Shown: positions 1-7,557, numbered from the stretch's first letter. The stretch: 42,966 bases of DNA from Enterocloster lavalensis (GCF_902364025.1 NZ_CABJCG010000029.1:1-42966); one strand, 5' to 3'. Numbers and translations are program-made. Notes: generated by a model not told the origin, from the sequence alone.

Positions 1-28
1 GGGCGGATTCCGGACTTTCACCGGTTAG
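1..28 (+). CDS. 3' end of an unidentified plus-strand gene
   Basis: In the second forward frame the window opens with eight sense codons (GGFRTFTG) ending in TAG at 26-28, followed within 5 bases by two hairpins. The stop-then-terminator arrangement suggests the tail of a gene whose body lies outside the window. Too short to identify. Confidence 0.3.
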
Positions 29-32
29 AAAC

Positions 33-95
33 GTGCGCCGCCGGGCGCACATTGAAAGAGGGAAAACGGTCTGAGCGCCGTTTTCCCTCTTTTAT
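33..95 (+). terminator. Double hairpin terminator
   Basis: A 7-bp GC-rich hairpin (arms 33-39 and 44-50) is followed by a 15-bp perfect stem (arms 55-69 and 78-92) that ends in a T-rich run. This reads as a plus-strand intrinsic terminator for the gene entering from the left. It may also separate it from the converging DUF6465 gene. Confidence 0.75.
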
Positions 96-147
96 TATGG
101 TTTGCCGGACCTCTCGCAGCCTGGGGCCGCCTCAGGTCCGGTCTGAA

Positions 148-495
148 TTACAGCTCGATCTTAAAATCGTCGGAAGCCTCTCCGTTCACCACGTAGTAAG
201 CCGCATTCTGCTCCGGAGAGATGTAAAGCTCCACGGTCTTGATTCCGGTTTCCGGGTGAGACTCTGCGTAAGCCTTCTCGGCCTGAGCCAGCACGTCTTT
301 GGCTTTGATCTGCTTGCCGCCGAACTCTACCACTACGGTTTTCTCGATCTCAGCCTTGGGGGCTGCTTTCACGTTCCCGATTGCGTCAGCCTTGGCCGCA
401 GGAGCCTTCGTCGCCTCCCTGACCACTTCCTTCACTTCTTCCTTTACCTCTACAGCCTTGGCCGCAGCGGCCATGGTTCTCTTTGGTCTTGCCAT
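148..495 (-). CDS. DUF6465 family protein
   Basis: A 115-residue protein of unknown function. Its N-terminal half (about 1-45) is Ala/Lys/Glu-rich and probably disordered. The C-terminal half (about 50-115) is a compact alpha/beta domain with the VVVEFGGKQI start and the VELYISPEQNAAYYVVNG core that I associate with the DUF6465 family of Lachnospiraceae. The ATG has a good GGGAGGA Shine-Dalgarno and a perfect-consensus promoter 45 bases further up, so it is probably strongly and constitutively expressed as a single gene. No enzymatic motif is visible; the family assignment is from memory of its sequence pattern. Confidence 0.8.
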   Translation of the reverse strand: MARPKRTMAAAAKAVEVKEEVKEVVREATKAPAAKADAIGNVKAAPKAEIEKTVVVEFGGKQIKAKDVLAQAEKAYAESHPETGIKTVELYISPEQNAAYYVVNGEASDDFKIEL

Positions 496-539
496 TGCAA
501 TTCCTCCCTTTTTTCGATCCGTTTTCGGTTTCCTTGTGG

Positions 540-568
540 ATTATACGGCCATCGGCATTTTTTGTCAA
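540..568 (-). promoter_or_regulatory. Consensus sigma-A promoter of the DUF6465 gene
   Basis: Read on the minus strand, TTGACA (568-563) and TATAAT (545-540) are separated by exactly 17 bases: an exact match to the housekeeping consensus. Transcription would start near 533, upstream of the ATG at 495. Confidence 0.85.
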
Positions 569-581
569 TGTCGCGGACATG

Positions 582-623
582 GAAAAATCCCCCAGTGTCA
601 TGGACAATTCTGGGAGATTTTTC
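582..623 (-). terminator. Terminator after the wall-binding protein gene
   Basis: Arms 582-595 and 610-623 pair over 14 bp with one wobble, and each side carries an A/T5 run, so it could work in both directions. On the minus strand it lies 92 bases after the stop of the 715-1428 gene and before the DUF6465 promoter. Confidence 0.75.
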
Positions 624-714
624 ATTCATTTTCCATTTATTTACTGGAAAAAATGGCATTTTCATAGCCCAGGGCGGAATGTGCCGCGACGGTCCGATCC
701 AAACGACAGCCGTC

Positions 715-1428
715 TCAGTTTTCTACCCACACACCGTTTCCGTCCACGGTGTATCCGTCCGGAGTTGTGGTGTCGTGGAGCATGTAGCCGTCGGAACCGA
801 AATAATAGAACTTACCGCTGATCTCCTTCCACTGGTTTACAGGGTATGTGCCGTCGCCGTTGTCCCACCACCAGCCTGCGGCGTCCTGCTTCCATTCCGC
901 GGTTCCGGCTGCCGCGCTGCCCTGCTTCAGCTTGAAGAAATATCCAAGACACACATTGGAATAGGAAATGGATTCAACTCCGTCGATCAGCAGCACATAG
1001 GTCTTTGAGTAGGCCGAGCCGTCGGCCTTGTCTTTGGCCAGCTGTTCCGGGTTGATCACCGGATAGGCCTTATCGGCCTGGATGCCCACATACATGGGAT
1101 ATCCCATAAAGTCCTCCTTCTCGAAGGAATCCACCATCACGAACCTGCCGCCGTCCAGATATCCCCAGTAGATCGACGGGTTGCCGGACATTCCGTAAGT
1201 CTTGGACTGGTCCATGGTGATTGTGGTATTTTCATCGTACAGGTTGTAGAGGTTGCCGCTGAAGGGATTCTCATACTCGGAAGACATGGTTGTCCCCGTG
1301 TCCTCCAGCCCGCTGGAAAAAATCCCCTCAAAATGCACGGTAAACTCCTGCGCGAAAGCCGTCATGCTTCCCGCCACCGCCAGTCCGGCCGCCAGAACCA
1401 GCGCCGCAATTCTCTTACTTACTCTCAT
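715..1428 (-). CDS. Secreted protein with C-terminal cell-wall-binding repeats
   Basis: 237 residues. Residues 1-26 form a Sec signal peptide (RK-rich start, Ala/Leu/Val core, AFAQ cleavage region). Residues about 30-165 are a domain of unknown function containing GYLDG and YPVINPEQ; residues about 175-237 are aromatic/Gly repeats (GWWWDNGDGTYPVNQW, FYYFGSDGYML) of the choline-binding/cell-wall-binding type. It is probably exported and held on the wall by non-covalent repeats. The unknown domain is recognisably homologous to the element-borne gene at 16309-17211, with the same domain order. The ATG has AAGGAGGA 7-8 bases upstream. The wall ligand cannot be told from sequence. Confidence 0.85.
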   Translation of the reverse strand: MRVSKRIAALVLAAGLAVAGSMTAFAQEFTVHFEGIFSSGLEDTGTTMSSEYENPFSGNLYNLYDENTTITMDQSKTYGMSGNPSIYWGYLDGGRFVMVDSFEKEDFMGYPMYVGIQADKAYPVINPEQLAKDKADGSAYSKTYVLLIDGVESISYSNVCLGYFFKLKQGSAAAGTAEWKQDAAGWWWDNGDGTYPVNQWKEISGKFYYFGSDGYMLHDTTTPDGYTVDGNGVWVEN

Positions 1429-1453
1429 GTTTAAATCCTCCTTATTTGATTGA

Positions 1454-1576
1454 TATAAATCGTTACACTGCTATGGTTTAGTACCTGCAGATGCTGCCCT
1501 GGACACCTCAGGGTTGTCCGCCGAGGAGATCAACGCCCTCTCCAATCTGATCCAAGTGATGGCGAACAAAAAGTAG
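1454..1576 (+). pseudogene. 3' remnant of a plus-strand gene
   Basis: An open frame runs from just after a TGA at 1451-1453 to TAG at 1574-1576. It has GC-rich third positions and a plausible helical ending (LSAEEINALSNLIQVMANKK). The stop codon lies inside a strong terminator hairpin, as at the end of a real gene. No start codon with a ribosome site exists and the upstream part is missing. It overlaps the 3' part of the minus-strand ORF 1508-1903 in antisense. Best read as a gene fragment left by rearrangement; family not recognised. Confidence 0.5.
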
Positions 1577-1903
1577 GATAAGGCTTATCCTATTTTTTTG
1601 CCTGAAATTCACCCCCTTTGTCCCGGCCGCCGCCTCCAGCCCTTCGAGCTGGCAGGCGTGACGGCGCATATCATTTTCCAGTTCCTGTAAATATCGCAGC
1701 AGCAACCGCAGAATGGCGGCCCCGCAGGCGCCCCCGGTGTCCTGCATGTCTGCCAGACCGCACTCTGTGGCGTCCAACGCCCTGCGGATATCCCCAAGCT
1801 GCCGGATCCGCCGATCCAGGCTGTCCCGAAGGCCGAACAGCCCGTCGTTTATTTCCCTTAAACATTCTTCATCGATCATCTCCCATCCCGCCTCCTCTGT
1901 CAT
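1508..1903 (-). CDS. Small helical hypothetical protein
   Basis: An ORF of 131 codons rich in Glu/Arg/Leu with heptad-like spacing in residues about 10-90 (LRDSLDRRIRQLGDI, LLLRYLQELENDM), suggesting a small coiled-coil protein. A second ATG at 1879 (MIDEECL) has AGGAGG about 11 bases upstream and may be the true start, giving 123 residues. The last ~25 codons read through the terminator hairpin at 1574-1599 and are antisense to the fragment described at 1454-1576, so the 3' end may be drift or the gene may be decaying. Function unknown. Confidence 0.5.
   Translation of the reverse strand: MTEEAGWEMIDEECLREINDGLFGLRDSLDRRIRQLGDIRRALDATECGLADMQDTGGACGAAILRLLLRYLQELENDMRRHACQLEGLEAAAGTKGVNFRQKNRISLILLFVRHHLDQIGEGVDLLGGQP
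1574..1599 (+). terminator. Terminator, possibly bidirectional
   Basis: A palindrome TAGGATAAGG/CTTATCCTA followed by seven T on the plus strand. A run of five A precedes it, so it could also work on the minus strand. It sits exactly on the stop codon of the plus-strand remnant. Confidence 0.75.
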
Positions 1904-1963
1904 ATAGTACCGGGCGGAGACGTGCAGGTTTTAAAAAGAGCGTGGATTTTTCATTTTTTTGCA

Positions 1964-2001
1964 CAAAAAAACGGGCCCGCCGCATATTCGCGACGAACCC
2001 G
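1964..2001 (-). terminator. Displaced original terminator of the rpsF-ssb-rpsR operon
   Basis: On the minus strand a 12-bp stem (arms 2001-1990 and 1983-1972, four G-U pairs) with a 6-base loop is followed by seven U. It lies about 45 bases beyond a second copy of the rpsR 3' end (2045-2072). This is the arrangement expected downstream of rpsR before the 19.3-kb insertion separated them. Confidence 0.8.
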
Positions 2002-2044
2002 TCCATAAAATCTGTATTCCGCTTACAGCGCTGCCCGCGTAAAT

Positions 2045-2072
2045 TAGTCGCAGGTGTAGGGCATCAGAGCGA
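2045..2072. repeat. Left attachment site (copy of rpsR 3' end)
   Basis: Read on the minus strand this copy encodes the same end as S18 (LMPYTCD then TAA) but with CCC and TAC where rpsR now has CCA and TAT. Only two of 28 bases differ from the right copy, and both are synonymous. An inverted repeat ATCAG-(6)-CTGAT (2063-2078) overlaps its right edge and could be the core integrase site. Confidence 0.85.
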
Positions 2073-2089
2073 GCTGATTCTTAACCACT

Positions 2090-2168
2090 CCGTCACGCTC
2101 CGTCTCACTCCGTAATGCCCCATTTTACAAGGCTTTCCACCCTTTTTTCATTCCGTCACGCTCCGTCT
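2090..2168. repeat. 16-bp direct repeat pair beside the left att site
   Basis: CCGTCACGCTCCGTCT occurs at 2090-2105 and again, identically, at 2153-2168. It lies inside the element between the att copy and the arm-type motifs. It could be an accessory recombination site or the trace of a past slippage event. Confidence 0.6.
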
Positions 2169-2194
2169 GAAACCGTCTTAAATCAATCCAAAGT

Positions 2195-2245
2195 GAGTAA
2201 TTTTTTGAGTAAATGTATAAGGGTAGAAAAAAATATGAGTAAAAT
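2195..2245. promoter_or_regulatory. Candidate integrase arm-type sites, left end
   Basis: Three copies of a GAGTAA motif (2195-2200, TTGAGTAAA 2205-2213, ATGAGTAAAAT 2235-2245) lie between the att site and int. The same motif recurs at the other end (21319-21354), as expected for the arm sites bound by the N-terminal domain of Tn916-type integrases. Confidence 0.55.
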
Positions 2246-2251
2246 TCCTTA

Positions 2252-2284
2252 TAAAAGAACCTGCATATTTGACTATGCAGGTTC
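2252..2284 (-). terminator. Terminator of the integrase gene
   Basis: An 11-bp perfect stem (arms 2257-2267 and 2274-2284, 6-base loop) followed on the minus strand by UUUUA, starting 9 bases after the int stop codon. Confidence 0.8.
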
Positions 2285-2292
2285 ATATGATT

Positions 2293-3594
2293 TTATTTAA
2301 TGATCATTTTATTCAGCGTTTCAACATCATCCTTTATGTCTTTCCAATTTTCAGTATGGATATAAATATCTGTTGTATTATTCCCTTCTGTTTTATGGCC
2401 TAGCCAACGGCTGATGTTATCTTTTGGCAATTTCAGTTCTTTACATCTTGTAGCAAATGTGTGCCGTGTATTATGGGAACTAAAATCTGGCATTAATATT
2501 GGTTTTCTATTTTCCTTTTCTGCATTTATATTTTCCGCTTTATTATATGACTTAATGATTTTCTTAATTATCCCTGTCACATAATCTGGGGTATATGGAG
2601 TATCATTATTGTTCAAAAACACAAAATTATTATAGTGATCCTCCAACGGTACAACATCTTTAACGTCATGAACTGATTTGACTGATTCACAACATTTTTG
2701 CTTTGCGGCTTTCTGTAACTCCATCTGTTCCATAAGTGCTGTTCTAACATCTGATAACATAGGTAGCGTTCTGGTTGAATTTTCTGTTTTAGTTGAACCA
2801 ATCCGCTTCTCTCCTTTTACATTTTCATCTCCCTTAAAAAAGTACAAGGTTTTGTAAATGGTAATATAATTATCATCAAAATTTATGTCCTGAAAACATA
2901 ATGCACATGCCTCTCCTACCCGACAGCCTGTTCCGAATAAATAGGTAAACAGGTTTTTATGATATTTATAAAACCTATGACAAGAAACAAATTCCATAAA
3001 TCGTGCCTGTTGCTCCTCTGTCAATGCTATTTTTTTCTTTCCCATTTTAATTGGTGAGACATCTTCAAGAACTTTATAAGCAGGATTCTTCATCAATAGA
3101 TCCCTTTTAACAGCCCTTTCAAACACCTCATTAATCATACTATTCACCCGTACAGTGGTACTATAACTAATTGGTTTATCCTCCCGGTTTTGCAACCAAT
3201 GGTAATGTCTGATTAAATCATCCGGTTTTATACTTTGCAAACGCTTCTTGCCGATATAATCCCTCACATACCATCCCCAATAGTCATTATTATTTTTATA
3301 TGAACGCTCTTTTAATTTGTCTTTCTTATAAGTTTCTTGACAATAATAAAAGTACTCATTCAAGGTAATGTTACTCGGTTCAATATGACAGCCTTTTGCA
3401 ATTTTCACTCTTTCTTCCTCGGCATATCTTTTTAATTCCTGCAAATCCCAGCTATAAACTGGCTTGAATGTTACTCCGTTATATGTATACCGCCAAATAT
3501 ATCGCCCGTCTTTCCTTTGGCTAATGCCCTTAGGCAGTATCCGTCCTTTATTGTCTCTCTTTACGCCTGTCTCTACTTTTCTACCTCTTGCCAT
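2293..3594 (-). CDS. int: Tyrosine integrase (Tn916 family)
   Basis: 433 residues, close to the usual 390-430 of Tn916-type integrases. It would catalyse site-specific insertion and excision at rpsR. Residues about 1-75 look like the arm-binding domain, 75-180 the core-binding SAM-like domain and 185-425 the catalytic domain. All catalytic residues are visible: R225 (GCRVGE), H374 and R377 (HNTRH), H400 (LGH) and Y411 (DIYIH). The ATG has AAGGAG 8 bases upstream. It sits at the left end of the element and reads toward the att site, just downstream of the excisionase-like gene. Its gene has its own terminator. Confidence 0.95.
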   Translation of the reverse strand: MARGRKVETGVKRDNKGRILPKGISQRKDGRYIWRYTYNGVTFKPVYSWDLQELKRYAEEERVKIAKGCHIEPSNITLNEYFYYCQETYKKDKLKERSYKNNNDYWGWYVRDYIGKKRLQSIKPDDLIRHYHWLQNREDKPISYSTTVRVNSMINEVFERAVKRDLLMKNPAYKVLEDVSPIKMGKKKIALTEEQQARFMEFVSCHRFYKYHKNLFTYLFGTGCRVGEACALCFQDINFDDNYITIYKTLYFFKGDENVKGEKRIGSTKTENSTRTLPMLSDVRTALMEQMELQKAAKQKCCESVKSVHDVKDVVPLEDHYNNFVFLNNNDTPYTPDYVTGIIKKIIKSYNKAENINAEKENRKPILMPDFSSHNTRHTFATRCKELKLPKDNISRWLGHKTEGNNTTDIYIHTENWKDIKDDVETLNKMIIK

Positions 3595-3709
3595 TGTTTT
3601 TCTCCTTCCTATAATTCATTGTAACGCAATGCTATTACCCTGCCTGTGGACGAAACGCTGGAATTTCTTCCATTAAACTATGCAAAACTAACAGCGTTGC
3701 CCGCATACA

Positions 3710-3907
3710 TTAATATGATTCCCTGTCTATGTAAGCTTTCACCTTAGCCACATTCCAGAGAACCCTCCGCCCCATCTCAAATCTGGCTTCACTGTATTCT
3801 CCAATCTTCTTTGCCGTCTCAAGTCCACATGATAAAATTCCTGCCAATTCATCAAGTGTCACTAACAGCTTTTCCTGCTCGCAAGCCCTCGCCTGGGTTT
3901 TATTCAT
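3710..3907 (-). CDS. Excisionase-like small DNA-binding protein
   Basis: 65 residues. After a polar N-terminus, residues about 16-62 form a compact winged-helix/MerR-like fold typical of Tn916 Xis and helix-turn-helix 'excisionase' proteins (LVTLDELAGIL, then RVLWNVAKVKAYIDRE). It would bend att DNA and favour excision by the neighbouring integrase. GGAGG lies about 12 bases before the ATG, a long spacing. The codons upstream remain open in two frames for about 30 codons without a start. The position directly upstream of int fits this role. Assignment rests on size, fold pattern and location. Confidence 0.7.
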   Translation of the reverse strand: MNKTQARACEQEKLLVTLDELAGILSCGLETAKKIGEYSEARFEMGRRVLWNVAKVKAYIDRESY

Positions 3908-4211
3908 CTTACTACCACCGCCTCCATTGTCTGCTGAATAATGGTTACGCCAGTAATAAAATAATGCTCTAAGTGCTGTACCTCTGTCTTAAATGTAATG
4001 TGTTAAATTATCAGATATTTATCCTCTCTCTAAATACACGTCTTAATAATTGTTAAACAGCACAGGCCACATTCCCAGAGTATTTAAGGGATTGCTTTGC
4101 ATGAAGCACTGTTTCACATAAAAATTCTATCTTTCAAACAATTTTCAATATAATTATCCTTTGCTATTTGTACAATAAAACCATGAGAATATTCTGATAA
4201 TTCCATTGCTC
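3908..4211. other. AT-rich intergenic tract between xis and methylase genes
   Basis: No gene seen. On the minus strand a short open frame (about 32 codons, no ATG/GTG/TTG near its beginning) overlaps the xis start codon as ATGA. It may be the remnant of a small gene or a leader. No clear promoter was identified. Confidence 0.4.
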
Positions 4212-4250
4212 AAAAATATAGGGAGAATGCCCTGCGGCACCCTCCCCTAT
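4212..4250 (-). terminator. Terminator of the DUF927-methylase operon
   Basis: Imperfect stem with arms starting ATAGGG on both sides (4218-4250), closed around a GC-rich centre and followed on the minus strand by UAUUUUUG. It lies 12 bases after the methylase stop. Confidence 0.65.
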
Positions 4251-4261
4251 CATATAAATTC

Positions 4262-5116
4262 CTATAATTGGTAAGCCCCTTTCAAAGGATAGCTAAGCCA
4301 TACAAATTCATCTTCACGCGCCCTTAGTTCGTCACCTCCACCTATGCGCATTGTCTTTGCCACTTCTTTCACCAGATACTTATAAAACCCATATTTTTCA
4401 ACTAGTATTTTCTGATAAACAGGATTATCATAACCACAAACCATTTTGTAGCCGCCCAGCCTTCCAACGAGATCACAATATTCTTCATGTTCTTTACTGA
4501 ATACCATATTATGGCTGTACCCGGCATTATTTTCAAAATATGGACTGTCGAGAAAATACATTGTCCTGTCTGCAAGTTCCTTATTCTGTATGTCCTCTTT
4601 TATAACGTCCAGTGCATTTCTGTTTGTTACCTGTACCCCCTCAAACCGTTCCAACATATCCAGCTTATGTAATATCCTGTTTTTGACTTTGTTTTCGTCT
4701 ATTTTGTCATTGATACCCCGGAATGCACCTGTCTTATTTCCATTCATGGATGTAAGCAGGTCATACCATACATAAGTTGCATATTCCAGTTCACTGATTC
4801 CGCTTTTGATTAAACCGCTTCTTAAAATCTCCTGCGCCTTATCATGAACCTCAGCGCTGTATGAGAAGTCAAGTATTCTCTTTACCAGTGCTGAACGACC
4901 ATCTCCTGTACTTAACTGCTTAAACAGGCAACACAAATCAGAATCAAGATCATTGTAAACTTCAATCTCATGTACTGGCTTCTGAATAAATAAATTACCC
5001 AATCCGCCAAACAAATCCACATACCGATTGGCTTTCATGTAAACCATCATTGCCACAAGTATCTGGGCCAGCCGACATTTTGCCCCCATATATGCAGCTA
5101 CCGAAATCTGCTCCAT
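4262..5116 (-). CDS. D12-class N6-adenine DNA methyltransferase
   Basis: 284 residues from the ATG at 5116. That start is chosen because GGGGGAG precedes it by 7 bases and it begins one base after the upstream stop. It resembles Dam/DpnM-type enzymes that transfer a methyl group from SAM to adenine N6. The SAM-binding region reads AAYMGAKCRL (7-16) with YVDLFGGLGN (32-41). The catalytic motif is D190-S-P-Y193, a variant of DPPY. No restriction endonuclease gene adjoins, so it is probably an orphan methylase protecting or marking element DNA. It is cotranscribed with the DUF927 ATPase. Confidence 0.85.
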   Translation of the reverse strand: MEQISVAAYMGAKCRLAQILVAMMVYMKANRYVDLFGGLGNLFIQKPVHEIEVYNDLDSDLCCLFKQLSTGDGRSALVKRILDFSYSAEVHDKAQEILRSGLIKSGISELEYATYVWYDLLTSMNGNKTGAFRGINDKIDENKVKNRILHKLDMLERFEGVQVTNRNALDVIKEDIQNKELADRTMYFLDSPYFENNAGYSHNMVFSKEHEEYCDLVGRLGGYKMVCGYDNPVYQKILVEKYGFYKYLVKEVAKTMRIGGGDELRAREDEFVWLSYPLKGAYQL

Positions 5117-5117
5117 G

Positions 5118-6677
5118 TTACTTCTCCCCCTCACAAATCAACCAGTAGCCACGAAGCTCTTCCCCATTCCCCACATTCTTTACGATTGAAAAAGTATTGC
5201 CTATCTTCAATAACAGGTTCCTCTCCCATAGAATGTTTTTCGCTTCCTTACAGGAAATTCCCTTGCAATGTGTATCTACAAGGTTTTTAAATACCTCCCC
5301 CTCTATATAGCGATACACCTTTCCATCAATTTCCTTTGATACTCCAGCCACTTTCACCAACTCGGGGTACAGTACAGTGTACACTCTGTCTGCTGGTTGC
5401 ATTTCCCGTGTATCAATTAAGGACACTGCTATATTCTCAATTAAGAAAGCTGTAATGTCCTCAATATGGAACTGATAGCCCAAATATTGGTTTGCCATCC
5501 GGGCCGTGACACGCAAGGCCGCAATCTCAAGGAAATGACGCTTCACAACAACATCCTGTTCCGCGTATGTCTTCCGCAAATCAAGTTCCTCTGAATAAAC
5601 CATGTCTTTAACTTCCTCACACCCCAATCCTATTATTTTTTTTACAAGGGTTGGAAGTGCATTACCATAATTCTTCCTGTAATACAGCTCCATTCCCCTA
5701 CACTCTACATCATCATCAAATGCAATTCCTTCTTTTACAGGAATCTCAATGATCCGCCCATTATTCCCCTCCCTGTTTGGGTCCACTTTTGACAATATAG
5801 ACATTTCCGTTGTCAAAACAATGGTAGAGTAAAAACGCCTGGCCTCCATAACCTGGCAATCCCTATTAAGCCGTTCTTTTGTTCTGCCAGTGCTTAACCG
5901 GTATAAAAACCTGTCCCAGTCAAACCCTTTATTGGTTAGCGAGGTATCGTCCAGAAGAACTCCTAGCCCCTTTATGCCCTCTAACCCTTTCTCTGACGCA
6001 TTATCCGTAGTATTCAGCGTCTTACATAGCCTGTCATACTCCGGGCTGCATGTCTGACTTGCCGCAAGCTTAGCAAGGGTTGTTTTACCTGTGGAACTTT
6101 TGCCATGTAAAGATAAAATGAAGCACTGCTTCAACATCCCAGCTACTGGTGCAGTCAGATTATAAAGCATAACAATTTCACGCACCACATTCTTATTCAT
6201 ATAAGAATTGATGGTCTCCATGTTATCCGTACCCTTTTTAATAGGAAGTCCTGCCTCTATATCGGCTACTTTGTCTTTCCCATCAATGCCAATAAACTCA
6301 CTGCCCGCAAAGGCTTTCACTTCCCCATCAGCACTGTACTGCCACCCTAATCCCTCAACCTTATCAATCACCGGGATTCCCTGGTATAGCCGATAAACCT
6401 CTTTGATTAAGCTGGCCCTGTCAACATAAGACACGACCACCCCGTAATTAATAATCTCATTGATTCTCTCGCCCAACTTGGAAAGCGGTGTCTGTAAGGC
6501 CTTTACCGATCTATCATCTTTGGCTATACAAAGACGCACTTCTTCCTTATCCTGGTAATCACGTAACCGTACAGCCTTAAAAATAGTCTCCTGCTCGTCT
6601 TGGCTGGTATACACTTGAGTTAATGTATCCTCATACCGCTTTTGTTCCCAATTTCTTCCTAATTTCTCGTCTGTCAT
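5118..6677 (-). CDS. DUF927 family ATPase (putative replication helicase)
   Basis: 519 residues from the ATG at 6677, which has AAGGAG 9 bases upstream. The open frame extends 25 codons further but without a ribosome site. It resembles DUF927 proteins common on mobile elements, thought to act as primase-associated or replicative helicases. Walker A is GKSSTGKTT (192-200) and Walker B is GVLLDD (239-244); the P-loop follows a hydrophobic strand (QCFILSLHG). The C-terminal ~150 residues have no recognised fold and may bind DNA. Its stop is one base before the methylase start, so the two are translated together. Replication of the excised form is an inference. Confidence 0.8.
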   Translation of the reverse strand: MTDEKLGRNWEQKRYEDTLTQVYTSQDEQETIFKAVRLRDYQDKEEVRLCIAKDDRSVKALQTPLSKLGERINEIINYGVVVSYVDRASLIKEVYRLYQGIPVIDKVEGLGWQYSADGEVKAFAGSEFIGIDGKDKVADIEAGLPIKKGTDNMETINSYMNKNVVREIVMLYNLTAPVAGMLKQCFILSLHGKSSTGKTTLAKLAASQTCSPEYDRLCKTLNTTDNASEKGLEGIKGLGVLLDDTSLTNKGFDWDRFLYRLSTGRTKERLNRDCQVMEARRFYSTIVLTTEMSILSKVDPNREGNNGRIIEIPVKEGIAFDDDVECRGMELYYRKNYGNALPTLVKKIIGLGCEEVKDMVYSEELDLRKTYAEQDVVVKRHFLEIAALRVTARMANQYLGYQFHIEDITAFLIENIAVSLIDTREMQPADRVYTVLYPELVKVAGVSKEIDGKVYRYIEGEVFKNLVDTHCKGISCKEAKNILWERNLLLKIGNTFSIVKNVGNGEELRGYWLICEGEK

Positions 6678-6729
6678 ATCCTGTTTCTCCTTCCAGAAAA
6701 ATTGATTAAAAAAAGAATTACAGGACTTA

Positions 6730-6885
6730 CTACAGGCAAGCGTTCCGTGCATTACCTTGATGTAATTCAGACGTGTATATGCCCTCCATGATGTGGACGC
6801 TTACTAATTCCTTTACAATCTGTCTTTTAACCGCTTTATGGTCGTACATCATTTTTTTAACATAACCATCAAAAATTTTAATCAT
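6730..6885 (-). CDS. Possible 51-residue protein
   Basis: An ATG-initiated frame ending 52 bases before the DUF927 start. It encodes a basic helical peptide (MIKIFDGYVKKMMYDHK...). No convincing Shine-Dalgarno precedes it; its ATG overlaps a TGA of a preceding open frame (TGATG), suggesting coupled translation. Family not recognised. Confidence 0.35.
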   Translation of the reverse strand: MIKIFDGYVKKMMYDHKAVKRQIVKELVSVHIMEGIYTSELHQGNARNACL

Positions 6886-6901
6886 CAGTCAATAAATAAT
6901 G

Positions 6902-6991
6902 CTATCTTCCCTTTAACAATGTGAAACCGCGTTCCAACGTCTTTTTCATATAACCGACGTCCTGCTTTGGTTCACGGATGTGGACATTCAT
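6902..6991 (-). CDS. Possible 29-residue peptide
   Basis: A short ATG frame (MNVHIREPKQDVGYMKKTLE...) with an AGGG-type purine run 10-15 bases upstream. A second ATG in another frame lies 7 bases earlier. It could be a leader peptide of the DUF927 operon or chance; support is weak. Confidence 0.25.
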   Translation of the reverse strand: MNVHIREPKQDVGYMKKTLERGFTLLKGR

Positions 6992-7055
6992 TTTTCATAT
7001 GCCCTAATCCCCTTTCCAGACGCTATGACTATTATAAAATTGATTTTTATGCACA

Positions 7056-7090
7056 AAAATAAGGAGCACTGCATAAACAGCACTCCCTAT
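7056..7090 (-). terminator. Terminator of the 7129-7557 gene
   Basis: Stem AGGGAGTGCTG/CAGTGCTCCTT with G-U pairs and a 6-base loop, followed on the minus strand by AUUUUUG. It lies 39 bases after the stop. Confidence 0.7.
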
Positions 7091-7128
7091 GCGTGAAAAT
7101 CTTACACTTTTGACAAACCAAACCCACT

Positions 7129-7557
7129 TTATCCGTTAAACCGCTTCGCCATCAGTCTCATGTATTTTTCATAATCCTGCATGACAGCATTGATAAATGC
7201 CATGGTTTCCATGGCTGGCATATGTATATTATATTTCAGCATGGCTATTACCTGTCCATCACGTTTATCAATGATATTGGCAATTCCATTGTTTAACTTA
7301 ACATCCAAAAATCTGCTCAATTTAAGTTCCAACTTCTGATCTCCTTTCGCATATAAAAAGTATCTCTGTACAACCATTACAATAAACTGCTTATTTTCCT
7401 CTAGTGGAACCACTTGTGATATCAAAAGTTTCGCTAAAGGATTCCTGCTTTTTCTCACATAAATGTAGGCACAACTGTTTTTAATCGTTGCACCTATCTC
7501 TTTACCGTATGAATATTCTGGCTTATGAGGGCCAACCTCCTTGTTCTGCCTGCCCAC
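7129..7557 (-). CDS. Hypothetical protein of the element
   Basis: 142 residues from a GTG at 7557, chosen because AAGGAG stands 8 bases before it; a TTG six codons earlier would overlap that ribosome site. No signal peptide or membrane segment. The middle (about residues 55-115) alternates hydrophobic strands with basic loops (FIVMVVQRYFLYAKG, LKLSRFLDVKL, GQVIAMLKYN) and the end is helical. It may be a small beta-barrel-like fold, but I do not recognise the family. It is a single gene with its own terminator, upstream of the DUF927 block. Confidence 0.65.
   Translation of the reverse strand: MGRQNKEVGPHKPEYSYGKEIGATIKNSCAYIYVRKSRNPLAKLLISQVVPLEENKQFIVMVVQRYFLYAKGDQKLELKLSRFLDVKLNNGIANIIDKRDGQVIAMLKYNIHMPAMETMAFINAVMQDYEKYMRLMAKRFNG

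Noticed and set aside
52..1008. 318-codon plus-strand ORF
   Set aside because: Begins inside a terminator and runs antisense across the DUF6465 gene, a perfect promoter and a secreted-protein gene.
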